Part shown: positions 25,922 to 33,718 of the stretch, in pieces
How the letters are laid out: each line of letters begins with the position of its first letter
Numbering within the stretch: the first letter of the stretch is position 1
Source of the DNA: Alicyclobacillus mali
GTDB lineage: Bacteria > Bacillota > Bacilli > Alicyclobacillales > Alicyclobacillaceae
Length of the DNA stretch: 64,000 nt
Direction: 5' to 3' (one strand)
Assembly: GCF_017329565.1 (NCBI RefSeq)
Contig: NZ_JAFMTT010000001.1
Notes under the pieces: generated by a model
Database searches by the model: none
Seen by the model: the letters and a program-made list of their open reading frames with translations, nothing else
What the model was told of the DNA's origin: nothing
Made by a program: the position numbers and the translations under genes

Positions 25922-27211
25922 ATGCGGATACCCATTGGCCTCTTGGGCTGTGGCACCGTTGGCGCAGGCGTGGTATCGCTGGTGCGCAGAAGGGCGGATC
26001 GCGTCGCGGACATGACCGGTCTTTGCCCTGTGGTTCAGAAAATTCTCGTGCGCGATCCGCACAAGGATCGCGGCGTGCATTTTGAGCATGAGCAGCTCAC
26101 GACGTCCGCTGAGGACATCCTGGGCGATCCCGACATTCAGATTGTGGTGGAGACCATCGGCGGAATCGAGCCCGCGCGCACCTATATCCTCGAGGCGCTG
26201 ACGCGCAAGAAGCACGTCGTCACGGCGAACAAGGACCTCATTGCGCTGCATGGTCCGGAAATCCTGCAGACGGCGGCGGCGAACGGCGTGAGCATCCTGT
26301 TCGAAGCGTCGGTCGGGGGCGCCATCCCTCTGCTCGGACCGCTGCAGGAAAACCTCACGGCGAACGAGGTCACGGATCTCAAGGGCATCATCAACGGGAC
26401 GACGAACTTCATTCTGTCAAAAATGACGGAAGAGGGCCTCGACTTCGACGAGGCGCTGGCGCTGGCACAGGAGTTGGGCTACGCGGAGGCGGATCCGTCG
26501 AGCGATGTCGACGGGCTTGATGCCGCCCGCAAACTCGTCATTCTGGCCTCGATTGCGTTCCACACCGAGGTGCACCTGTCGGACGTGCGCGTCGAAGGCA
26601 TTCGACACGTGACGGCGAGCGACGTGCGATACGCAGACGAGGCAGGGTATGTCATCAAGCTCTTGGCCGATGGGCGAGATCGGAATGGGCGACTCTCGCT
26701 GTCCGTCCGCCCGACGCTCATCCCCAAGAGCCATCCGCTGGCCCATGTGTCGGACGCGTTCAACGCGCTCTTCGTTCGCGGAGACGCGGCGGGGGACCTC
26801 ATGTTTTTCGGGCGCGGCGCTGGTCGCATGCCCACGGCGAGTGCCGTCGTAGGCGATATCATCGCGCTCGTGCGGAACCTGAAGCTCGGCGTCGTTACCA
26901 GTTGGCCGTACGCGCTCGCGGGCAGCCGCAAGCCGGTGGTCGATTTCGAGGACGATCTCTACAAGTTCTACTTCCGGCTCCTCGCCGCCGATCAGCCAGG
27001 TGTGTTTGCGCAGGTGGCGCACCTGTTCGGCGAACTGCGGGTGAGCATGGAGACGGTGCTGCAGAAGCGCGTCGCAGGCGGGCAGGCCGAGATTGTCATC
27101 GTGTCGCATGAAATCCCGGGCAGACTAGCGCACGATTTGGCGACGCGGCTGCGGTCGATGCCGCATATTGCGGTGGAGGCCGTCATGCCTGTCGAGCCGG
27201 TGAATGAGTAG
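25922..27211 (+). CDS. hom: Homoserine dehydrogenase
   Basis: A 429-residue cytoplasmic enzyme that reduces aspartate semialdehyde to homoserine with NAD(P)H, at the branch leading to threonine, isoleucine and methionine. Domains: a Rossmann NAD-binding N-terminus (GLLGCGTVGAGVV), the catalytic/dimer domain with GIINGTTNFILSKM and EADPSSDVDGLDAARKLVILA, and a C-terminal ACT domain (from about residue 345, FYFRLLAADQPGVFAQVAHLFGE), as in Bacillus Hom, where threonine feeds back. ATG 25922 has GGGAGG upstream. It has its own promoter and terminator, so it is monocistronic even though ilv genes follow. Confidence 0.95.
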   Translation: MRIPIGLLGCGTVGAGVVSLVRRRADRVADMTGLCPVVQKILVRDPHKDRGVHFEHEQLTTSAEDILGDPDIQIVVETIGGIEPARTYILEALTRKKHVVTANKDLIALHGPEILQTAAANGVSILFEASVGGAIPLLGPLQENLTANEVTDLKGIINGTTNFILSKMTEEGLDFDEALALAQELGYAEADPSSDVDGLDAARKLVILASIAFHTEVHLSDVRVEGIRHVTASDVRYADEAGYVIKLLADGRDRNGRLSLSVRPTLIPKSHPLAHVSDAFNALFVRGDAAGDLMFFGRGAGRMPTASAVVGDIIALVRNLKLGVVTSWPYALAGSRKPVVDFEDDLYKFYFRLLAADQPGVFAQVAHLFGELRVSMETVLQKRVAGGQAEIVIVSHEIPGRLAHDLATRLRSMPHIAVEAVMPVEPVNE

Positions 27212-27237
27212 CGGGTGCTTTCGCACCCGCTTTTTTT
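27211..27237 (+). terminator. Intrinsic terminator after hom
   Basis: GCGGGTGC and GCACCCGC with a four-base loop, followed by seven T. The stem begins in the stop codon. Confidence 0.92.
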
Positions 27238-27282
27238 CGAGGGCCCGCCGTATCAGCGTTGCTACCCTTTTCAAAATCTATT

Positions 27283-27296
27283 TGCAAGCGGTTTCA
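27283..27296 (+). promoter_or_regulatory. cre box upstream of the ilv-leu promoter
   Basis: With the preceding T, TGCAAGCGGTTTCA fits the full 15-base CcpA consensus WTGNAARCGNWWWCA. Its centre is about 66 bases upstream of the predicted start. CcpA activates ilv-leu in Bacillus subtilis from an upstream cre, so activation is the likely role. Confidence 0.65.
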
Positions 27297-27320
27297 TTTG
27301 TTGGGCAGGGCGCTCGGCAA

Positions 27321-27349
27321 TTGACAGCGCGGGCCAGGCGTACTACAAT
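27321..27349 (+). promoter_or_regulatory. Sigma-A promoter of the ilv-leu operon
   Basis: TTGACA, 17 bases, TACAAT. The predicted transcript starts near 27356, leaving a leader of about 150 bases before ilvE. Confidence 0.78.
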
Positions 27350-27376
27350 GACGAGCAAGTCATCCAATTCGCGTGA

Positions 27377-27418
27377 CAATTCGAGTGCTTCAGGCACTTG
27401 AGTTGGCGGTTTTATTTT
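27377..27418 (+). promoter_or_regulatory. Leader hairpin with T-rich tail, possible attenuator
   Basis: CGAGTGC (27382-27388) pairs with GCACTTG (27394-27400), flanked by CAA/TTG, and is followed by GTTTTATTTT. No T-box sequence and no branched-chain-codon leader peptide are visible, so any attenuation would use another mechanism. Confidence 0.35.
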
Positions 27419-27436
27419 GACGGAATATTTCGTCAA
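27417..27436 (+). repeat. Near-perfect 20-bp palindrome in the ilv leader
   Basis: TTGACGGAATATTTCGTCAA is an inverted repeat with one mismatch. It could be a repressor operator or an RNA hairpin. It does not match the CodY consensus. Confidence 0.4.
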
Positions 27437-27505
27437 TCGATCTTTGCCAACCGAAGGACACGCGAGAGAGAAACTCGCCGTTCGGGCGAGAGAGGGGCGT
27501 TGGAC

Positions 27506-28393
27506 GTGGCATCACAGGTGTTTCTTGACGGCGAATTTATTTCCAGCGACGCTGCCAGCGTCTCAGTGTTCGATCACGGCCTCCTTTACGGCGATGGCGT
27601 GTTCGAAGGGATCCGCGCATATGACGGGACGGTATTCCGTCTCAAACAGCACATGGACCGGCTGTATCGCTCGGCCAAGTCCATTCTCCTCGACATTCCC
27701 TACGCGAAGGACGAACTGACGGATCTCGTATGTGAGACGGTACGGCGCAATCATCTGACCTCAGCGTACATCCGCCTCGTGGTCACCCGCGGCAGTGGAG
27801 ACCTGGGGTTGAATCCATACAACTGCGCGAAGGCCCGCGTCTTTATTATTGCGGAACAGCTCTTGATGTTTCCGAAGGCGCTGTATGAACAGGGGATTCA
27901 GGCCATCACGGCAGCGACCAGGCGCATGCGCAGCGACGTGCTGAATCCGAAAATCAAGTCGCTCAATTATCTCAACAATATTCTGATTAAAATGGAAGCC
28001 ATGAACGCGGGCGCGAACGAAGCGATTGTGCTGAATCACGAAGGCTATGTGGTGGAGGGCTCGGGAGAGAACATCTTTATCGTGCGCGATGGGGTGCTGT
28101 TCACCCCGCCGGCTTACCTCGGTGCTCTCGAAGGCATCACGCGCCAAGCGGTCATCGATTTGGCCCCGTCCCTTGGCCTTGAGGTGAAGGAGGAGCCGTT
28201 TACGCAGCACGACGTGTATGTCGCGGACGAGGTGTTCTTGACGGGCACCGCCGCGGAAATCGTGCCCGTCGTAGGAGTGGATCGGCGCGTCGTCGGCGAG
28301 GGCGTTCCCGGCCCTCTGACGAAGCGGGTGCACGCGGCGTTTCAGGACATCGTGCGCGCTGATGGCGTGCGCATTGAAGGAGCTCACGTCTGA
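27506..28393 (+). CDS. ilvE: Branched-chain amino-acid aminotransferase
   Basis: A 295-residue class IV PLP aminotransferase that makes the last step of leucine, isoleucine and valine synthesis by transferring the amino group of glutamate. Signature elements: FLDGEFISSDAASVSVFDHGLLYGDGVFEGIRAY at the start, the PLP lysine in LNPKIKSLNYLNNIL, and EGYVVEGSGENIFIV with the conserved Glu. GTG 27506 is chosen because GAGGGG lies eight bases upstream and the length then equals that of other IlvE proteins; longer in-frame extensions upstream look non-coding. It is the first gene of the operon, a less common position for ilvE. Confidence 0.92.
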   Translation: MASQVFLDGEFISSDAASVSVFDHGLLYGDGVFEGIRAYDGTVFRLKQHMDRLYRSAKSILLDIPYAKDELTDLVCETVRRNHLTSAYIRLVVTRGSGDLGLNPYNCAKARVFIIAEQLLMFPKALYEQGIQAITAATRRMRSDVLNPKIKSLNYLNNILIKMEAMNAGANEAIVLNHEGYVVEGSGENIFIVRDGVLFTPPAYLGALEGITRQAVIDLAPSLGLEVKEEPFTQHDVYVADEVFLTGTAAEIVPVVGVDRRVVGEGVPGPLTKRVHAAFQDIVRADGVRIEGAHV

Positions 28394-28428
28394 CCGCCGC
28401 GGCCGTTTCAGCGGGGCGCCCGTGGCGG
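28394..28428 (+). other. Intercistronic GC hairpin between ilvE and ilvD
   Basis: CCGCCGCGG pairs with CCGTGGCGG (one wobble). There is no T-tract. The remaining 100 bases to ilvD contain no gene that I can support. Confidence 0.55.
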
Positions 28429-28531
28429 AAGGTGTTCACCTGATGTTTCGAGCGTGTAGCGTGTCGAGAAAAGATAGAAAACGAGGTCTTTTGAAAGAGA
28501 TAGACAAGGTTTTGCGAGGAGTGGCAAACTC

Positions 28532-30205
28532 ATGCGAAGCGACATGATCAAAAAGGGCGTGGACCGGGCGCCGCACCGCGCCCTGCTCTACGCCACGGGC
28601 GTCAAGCCCAGGGATTTGACCAAACCGTTCATCGGCGTGTGCAACTCGTACGTCGACATTGTCCCGGGCCACGTTCATCTCCGCGAATTTTCGGAAGTCG
28701 TGAAAGACGCCATCCGTCAGGCAGGTGGCGTCCCGTTCGAATTCAACACCATCGGCGTGGATGACGGGATCGCCATGGGGCACATCGGTATGCGGTATTC
28801 GCTCGCAAGCCGCGAGCTCATCGCCGATTCAGCCGAGACGATGATCAACGCCCACTGGTTCGACGGCGTCTTTTTCATCCCGAACTGCGACAAGATCACG
28901 CCTGGCATGCTGATGGCAGCCGTGCGCTGCAACGTGCCGGCCGTGTTCGTCTCGGGTGGCCCCATGGAAGCCGGCAGATCGCGCTCGGGACGTCCGCTCT
29001 CTCTCAGTTCGGTCTTCGAAGGCGTGGGCCAGTACATGAGCGGGCAGATTTCCGAGGATGACCTGCTGGATCTGGAGCGGAACGCGTGTCCCACGTGCGG
29101 CTCGTGTTCCGGCATGTTCACCGCGAACTCCATGAACTGCATCATGGAAATGTTGGGCATCGCACTCCCCGGCAACGGCACGCTCGTCGCCACGTCCAAG
29201 GAGCGGCACGAGCTCATCTATGAAGCCGCCAGACACCTCATTCGCATGGTCGAACAGGACATTCGGCCGCGCGACATCATCACCCGCGAAGCCATTGACG
29301 ACGCGTTTGCGCTTGATATGGCAATGGGCGGATCAACCAACACGGTTCTGCACCTGATGGCCATCGCACACGAGGCGGGTATCGACTATTCCCTGAGTGA
29401 TATCAACGAAATTGCCAAAAGAGTGCCCTATCTCGCGAAAATCAGCCCTGCGTCGGAGTACAGCATCCAGGACGTGCACCGCGCTGGGGGCGTCTCGGCC
29501 ATCATCCGGGAGCTGTGCGAACACACCGAGGCAGTCCACCGAGATCGCATCACGGTGACGGGCAAGACGCTGTACGAGCAGGTCAAGGACGCGAAGATCC
29601 TCGACGAGCGAGTCATCCGCCCGGCGTCCAACCCGTACAGCCGGGAAGGCGGACTGTCCATCCTGTTTGGCAATCTCGCTCCGGACGGCGCGGTGCTGAA
29701 AGTCGGTGCGGTCGATCCCGACATTCAGCGGTTCGTCGGGCGGGCCATCTGCTTCAATTCGCAGGACGAGGCGATGGAGGGCATCAACAGCGGCAAGGTG
29801 CAACCGGGTCATGTCGTGGTCATTCGCTATGAAGGACCGAAGGGCGGGCCGGGCATGCCCGAGATGCTCGCGCCCACGTCGTCCATCGTGGGCCGGGGCC
29901 TCGGCCGCGAGGTGGCCCTCATCACGGATGGGAGGTTTTCGGGAGCCACGCGAGGGATTTGCGTCGGCCACATCTCGCCCGAGGCCGGCGTGGGTGGCCC
30001 GATTTCGCTCATCGAGGACGGGGACGAGATCGAGATCGATATTCCGAATCGCACCATCACCCTGAAGGTTTCGGACGAGGAACTGGCGGCGCGCAGGGAG
30101 CGTTATCAGCCCCCCGCGAAAGAAAAGCTCACCGGCTACCTCGCTCGATATCAGAAGCTGGTCACGTCGGCGAACACCGGTGCCGTTCTGACTGTGGATG
30201 CATGA
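28532..30205 (+). CDS. ilvD: Dihydroxy-acid dehydratase
   Basis: A 557-residue iron-sulfur enzyme converting dihydroxy-isovalerate and dihydroxy-methylvalerate into the 2-oxo acids that IlvE transaminates. Cluster and active-site cysteines are visible in GVCNSYVDIVPGH, PNCDKITPGM (family signature 1) and ACPTCGSCSGMFTANSMNC. The late SLI-DGDEIEIDIPNR region and DGRFSGATRGICVGHISPEA (signature 2) complete the family pattern. ATG 28532 has GCGAGGAG upstream. Length is normal. Confidence 0.96.
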   Translation: MRSDMIKKGVDRAPHRALLYATGVKPRDLTKPFIGVCNSYVDIVPGHVHLREFSEVVKDAIRQAGGVPFEFNTIGVDDGIAMGHIGMRYSLASRELIADSAETMINAHWFDGVFFIPNCDKITPGMLMAAVRCNVPAVFVSGGPMEAGRSRSGRPLSLSSVFEGVGQYMSGQISEDDLLDLERNACPTCGSCSGMFTANSMNCIMEMLGIALPGNGTLVATSKERHELIYEAARHLIRMVEQDIRPRDIITREAIDDAFALDMAMGGSTNTVLHLMAIAHEAGIDYSLSDINEIAKRVPYLAKISPASEYSIQDVHRAGGVSAIIRELCEHTEAVHRDRITVTGKTLYEQVKDAKILDERVIRPASNPYSREGGLSILFGNLAPDGAVLKVGAVDPDIQRFVGRAICFNSQDEAMEGINSGKVQPGHVVVIRYEGPKGGPGMPEMLAPTSSIVGRGLGREVALITDGRFSGATRGICVGHISPEAGVGGPISLIEDGDEIEIDIPNRTITLKVSDEELAARRERYQPPAKEKLTGYLARYQKLVTSANTGAVLTVDA

Positions 30206-30232
30206 GAACCCTTGTGGAGAGGAGGAGACGCG

Positions 30233-31972
30233 ATGCCTGGAATGTCGAAACCGGCAGATGACGAGACGCTGACGCGCTCGGGAGAAGGCGGAGCCATGTG
30301 GATGAAAGGTGCCGACATGGTCGTAGAGGCGCTGCGCAGGGAACAGGTCGAGGTCATCTTCGGGTATCCCGGTGGGGCGGTGCTGCCGCTGTACGACGCG
30401 CTCTACCAATGTGGTATTCGCCACGTGTTGACACGCCATGAGCAAGGCGCCATTCACGCTGCGGAGGGCTACGCTCGCGTAACGGGAAAGCCGGGCGTCG
30501 TGATTGCCACAAGCGGGCCAGGGGCCACCAACCTTGTCACCGGCTTGGCCGACGCGATGATGGACAGCATTCCGCTCGTCGCCATCACGGGTCAGGTGGC
30601 AAAGACGGTGATTGGCACCGACGCGTTTCAGGAGACGTCCATCATCGGGATCTCGACGCCCATCACCAAGCACAATTATCAAATTCGGCACGCGTCGGAG
30701 ATTCCGAAGGTCTTCAAAGAAGCGTTCCACATCGCAAACTCGGGCCGCAAAGGGCCTGTGCTGATCGATATTCCCAAGGATGTTTCGGGGGAAGAGGCGT
30801 GGTTCGCGTATGACGATCCGCCGCAGCTGCCGGGTTATCAGCCGACGGTCGTGCCTCACCACATGCAGATTCGGAAGCTGATGCACGGCCTGCAACACGC
30901 GAAGCGGCCGGTGGTGCTGGCGGGAGCGGGCATATTGCATGCCAGGGCGACCGACAAACTGCTGGCCTTCGTCGAAAAGTACCAGCTTCCCGTCGTGCAG
31001 ACGCTGCTGGGACTCGGCGGCTTTCCGGCGTCTCACGCGCTCTGCCTCGGCATGGGCGGTATGCACGGAAGCGCAGCAGCCAACAAGGCGCTGTACGAGA
31101 CGGACTTTCTCATCAATCTCGGCGCCCGATTCGATGATCGGCTGACGGGCAAGTTGGAGCACTTCGCGCCACACGCAGTGGTGGCGCACATCGACATCGA
31201 TCCGGCCGAGATCGGCAAAAACGTCCCGACCGACATACCGGTGGTGGGCGACGTCGGTGAGGCGCTCGCCATGATGCTCAGCATCGACGTTCCGGCGCCG
31301 GACGCCGCCGCGTGGCGCGAGGAACTGCTGCGGGTGAAGCGGGAGCTTCCGTTTTGGTGGGTGCAAGATGAAGACCGGATCAAGCCGCAGCGGCTCATCG
31401 CCGAGATCGCGCGGATTACCAAAGGGGACGCGGTGGTCACGACGGACGTCGGCCAACACCAGATGTGGGCCGCGCAGTTCTTTCCGTTGAACCGGCCGGA
31501 TCGGTGGGTGACATCCGGGGGGTTGGGCACCATGGGCTTCGGGTTGCCGGCGGCCATCGGTGCGCACTTCGGACAGCCGGATAAGCTCGTGGTGGCCATT
31601 CTGGGCGACGCGGGGTTCCAGATGACGTTGCAGGAGCTTGCCGTGATCGGCGAATACCAGTTGCCCATCAAGGTCGTGATCGTCAACAACAGCGCACTCG
31701 GCATGGTGAGGCAGTGGCAGGAGTTGTTCCACGGCGAGCGGTACTCGGAGTCGCTGTTGCCGTGGCAGCCTGACTTCGTAAAGTTGGGCGAGGCGTACCG
31801 CATTCCCTCGGCGCGCGTCGAGCGTGACGAGGAGCTGGCCTCTGCGCTTGAAGCGTTTCTCAGCGAGCCGGGTCCGGGTCTGTTGGAGTGCGTGGTGGAT
31901 CCCAACGAGAACGTGTATCCGATGGTCGCGCCAGGCACCGGAATCCACCAGATGGTGGGGGTGAAACCATGA
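30233..31972 (+). CDS. ilvB: Acetolactate synthase, catalytic subunit
   Basis: A 579-residue thiamine-diphosphate enzyme that condenses pyruvate with pyruvate or 2-oxobutyrate. The cofactor-activating Glu sits in THEQ-type context RHEQGAIHAAEGYARVTG. The FAD-domain and the C-terminal ThDP motif GDAGFQMTLQELAVIGEY...NN are present. Two to three dozen extra residues precede the conserved start GADMVVEALRREQVEVIFGYPGG; ATG 30233, with GAGAGGAGG upstream, is the best-supported start. It overlaps ilvN by four bases, so large and small subunits are translationally coupled. Confidence 0.95.
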   Translation: MPGMSKPADDETLTRSGEGGAMWMKGADMVVEALRREQVEVIFGYPGGAVLPLYDALYQCGIRHVLTRHEQGAIHAAEGYARVTGKPGVVIATSGPGATNLVTGLADAMMDSIPLVAITGQVAKTVIGTDAFQETSIIGISTPITKHNYQIRHASEIPKVFKEAFHIANSGRKGPVLIDIPKDVSGEEAWFAYDDPPQLPGYQPTVVPHHMQIRKLMHGLQHAKRPVVLAGAGILHARATDKLLAFVEKYQLPVVQTLLGLGGFPASHALCLGMGGMHGSAAANKALYETDFLINLGARFDDRLTGKLEHFAPHAVVAHIDIDPAEIGKNVPTDIPVVGDVGEALAMMLSIDVPAPDAAAWREELLRVKRELPFWWVQDEDRIKPQRLIAEIARITKGDAVVTTDVGQHQMWAAQFFPLNRPDRWVTSGGLGTMGFGLPAAIGAHFGQPDKLVVAILGDAGFQMTLQELAVIGEYQLPIKVVIVNNSALGMVRQWQELFHGERYSESLLPWQPDFVKLGEAYRIPSARVERDEELASALEAFLSEPGPGLLECVVDPNENVYPMVAPGTGIHQMVGVKP

Positions 31973-32499
31973 CGCCCGTTCTGTCGGTGCTCGTGCACAA
32001 CAAACCCGGGGTTCTCAACCGCATCACCGCGCTGTTCATGCGCAAGGGGTTCAACATCCAGAGCCTCACCGTCTGCATTACGGAAAACCCGGAGATTTCG
32101 CGCATGACGATTGTCATGAGCGACATGGACGAGGCTGCGCTGGAGCAGGTGATGAAGCAGCTTCACAAGCAGATCGACGTGCTGAAGGTGACGGATCTCA
32201 CGGATCAGGCGATGGTCGCGCGAGAGCTGGCGCTCATCCGCGTGTCGAGTCCCATCGCCGAGCGGGCGATCATCCATTCGCTCATTGAGCCGTTCCGGGC
32301 GAACGTCGTCGACGTCGGGCGCGAGACGGTGACGGTGCAGGTGACCGGGGACGCGGAGAAGATCGACGCGCTCATCGCGCTGCTCCGTCCGTATGGGATT
32401 CGCGAACTTGCGCGCACGGGGCTGACGGCACTGCAGCGCGAGGCGGCGTCTTCAGCGGATCCGAAGCGCGCCGGAGAGGCGCAGGTCCTCCACATCTGA
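31969..32499 (+). CDS. ilvN: Acetolactate synthase, regulatory subunit
   Basis: A 176-residue small subunit that activates IlvB and confers valine feedback. Residues 3-75 form an ACT domain (VLSVLVHNKPGVLNRITALFMRKGFNIQSLTV). A second ACT-like C-terminal domain follows, with ARELALIRVS and VVDVGRETVTVQVTGDAEKIDALI. ATG 31969 overlaps the ilvB stop (ATGA), with a GGGGGTGA ribosome site. Length is typical. Confidence 0.95.
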   Translation: MTPVLSVLVHNKPGVLNRITALFMRKGFNIQSLTVCITENPEISRMTIVMSDMDEAALEQVMKQLHKQIDVLKVTDLTDQAMVARELALIRVSSPIAERAIIHSLIEPFRANVVDVGRETVTVQVTGDAEKIDALIALLRPYGIRELARTGLTALQREAASSADPKRAGEAQVLHI

Positions 32500-32517
32500 T
32501 TTGACTCCCTGGAGGTA

Positions 32518-32538
32518 GGCGGGGCGCTGAGCCCCGCC
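32518..32538 (+). other. Intercistronic GC hairpin between ilvN and ilvC
   Basis: GGCGGGGC and GCCCCGCC form an 8-bp stem with a five-base loop. No T-tract follows. The ilvC start lies about 60 bases downstream. Confidence 0.6.
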
Positions 32539-32601
32539 AGAAAATTCAATGGCAGCGTGATGCTTTGCCACAATCCCTACATAGGTGAGGAGTGAATGTT
32601 C

Positions 32602-33636
32602 ATGGAAAAAATCTACTATGATGCGGACATCTCGATTCAGCCGCTGGCGGACAAGCGCATTGCCGTCATTGGCTACGGCTCTCAAGGACACGCGCACGCG
32701 CAAAACCTCCGGGACAGCGGTTTTGACGTCGTGATCGGGCTTCGGCCTGGTTCGTCCTGGGCCAAAGCGGAGGCCGATGGGTTTCGGGTCATGGCGGTCG
32801 GCGAGGCGGTGGAAGAATCGGATGTCATCATGATCCTGTTGCCGGACGAGCGGCAGCCGGCCGTCTATGAGCGGGAAATCCGCCCGTATCTCACAGCGGG
32901 CAAGGCGCTCGCGTTTGCCCACGGGTTCAACATTCACTTCTCTCAGATTCAGCCGCCGAAAGACGTGGACGTGTTCATGGTGGCGCCGAAGGGCCCGGGA
33001 CATCTCGTGCGCCGCGTGTATGAAGCAGGGGGCGGTGTGCCGGCACTCATCGCTGTGCATCAGGATGCGAGCGGTCAAGCGAAGGACCTCGCGCTCGCGT
33101 ATGCGCGCGGCATCGGCGCGGGGCGGGCCGGAATCCTCACTACCAGCTTCCGCGAGGAGACCGAGACGGATCTGTTCGGCGAGCAGGCGGTTCTCTGCGG
33201 AGGGCTGTCCGCGCTCATCAAGGCGGGCTTCGAGACGCTGGTGGAGGCCGGATACCAGCCGGAGATTGCGTACTTTGAGTGCCTGCACGAGATGAAGCTC
33301 ATCGTCGACCTCATCTACGAAGGCGGCTTGGAGTACATGCGGTATTCCATCTCGGACACGGCCCAGTGGGGCGACTTCACATCCGGCCCGCGCGTCATCA
33401 ATGAGGAGACGAAGAAGGAGATGCGCCGCATCCTCGCCGACATTCAAAGCGGCGCTTTCGCGAAGAGCTGGATTCTTGAGAACCAGGCCAACCGGCCGAT
33501 GTTCAACGCCATCAACCGGCGCGAACTGGAGCATCCCATTGAGGTGGTGGGACGCAAGCTGCGCAGCATGATGCCGTTCATCAAAGCGAAGCGCCCAGGG
33601 GACGATCGCGTCCCGGCCACCGCGGATCGGGCGTGA
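32602..33636 (+). CDS. ilvC: Ketol-acid reductoisomerase
   Basis: A 344-residue class I enzyme that isomerises and reduces acetolactate to dihydroxy-isovalerate with NAD(P)H. The Rossmann motif is IAVIGYGSQGHAHAQNLRDSG. The knotted C-terminal domain carries the Mg2+ ligands in TDLFGEQAVLCGG and YFECLHEMKLIVDLIYEGG. ATG 32602 rather than the ATG six bases earlier fits the spacing to GAGGAG. The beta2-alphaB loop after the Rossmann strand reads RPGSSW, the usual NADPH-preferring form, but cofactor choice is inference. Confidence 0.96.
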   Translation: MEKIYYDADISIQPLADKRIAVIGYGSQGHAHAQNLRDSGFDVVIGLRPGSSWAKAEADGFRVMAVGEAVEESDVIMILLPDERQPAVYEREIRPYLTAGKALAFAHGFNIHFSQIQPPKDVDVFMVAPKGPGHLVRRVYEAGGGVPALIAVHQDASGQAKDLALAYARGIGAGRAGILTTSFREETETDLFGEQAVLCGGLSALIKAGFETLVEAGYQPEIAYFECLHEMKLIVDLIYEGGLEYMRYSISDTAQWGDFTSGPRVINEETKKEMRRILADIQSGAFAKSWILENQANRPMFNAINRRELEHPIEVVGRKLRSMMPFIKAKRPGDDRVPATADRA

Positions 33637-33657
33637 TCGCGCGGCGTCTCAAGACAG

Positions 33658-33680
33658 GGCGGGCGCAGCGTGTGCCCGCC
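33658..33680 (+). other. Intercistronic GC hairpin between ilvC and leuB
   Basis: GGCGGGC and GCCCGCC, 7-bp stem, nine-base loop, no T-tract. Confidence 0.55.
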
Positions 33681-33718
33681 TCTGCACTCTGCAAGACCGG
33701 ATGAAAGGGACGGATGGC

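Noticed and set aside
27350..27505. T-box leader for the ilv-leu operon
   Set aside because: No AGGGTGGNACCGCG core and no specifier stem could be found.
29333..31948. A very long minus-strand open frame opposite ilvD and ilvB
   Set aside because: GC-rich codon use leaves the antisense frame free of stops. Its translation is low-complexity and Arg/His-rich, and the plus strand encodes well-recognised enzymes.
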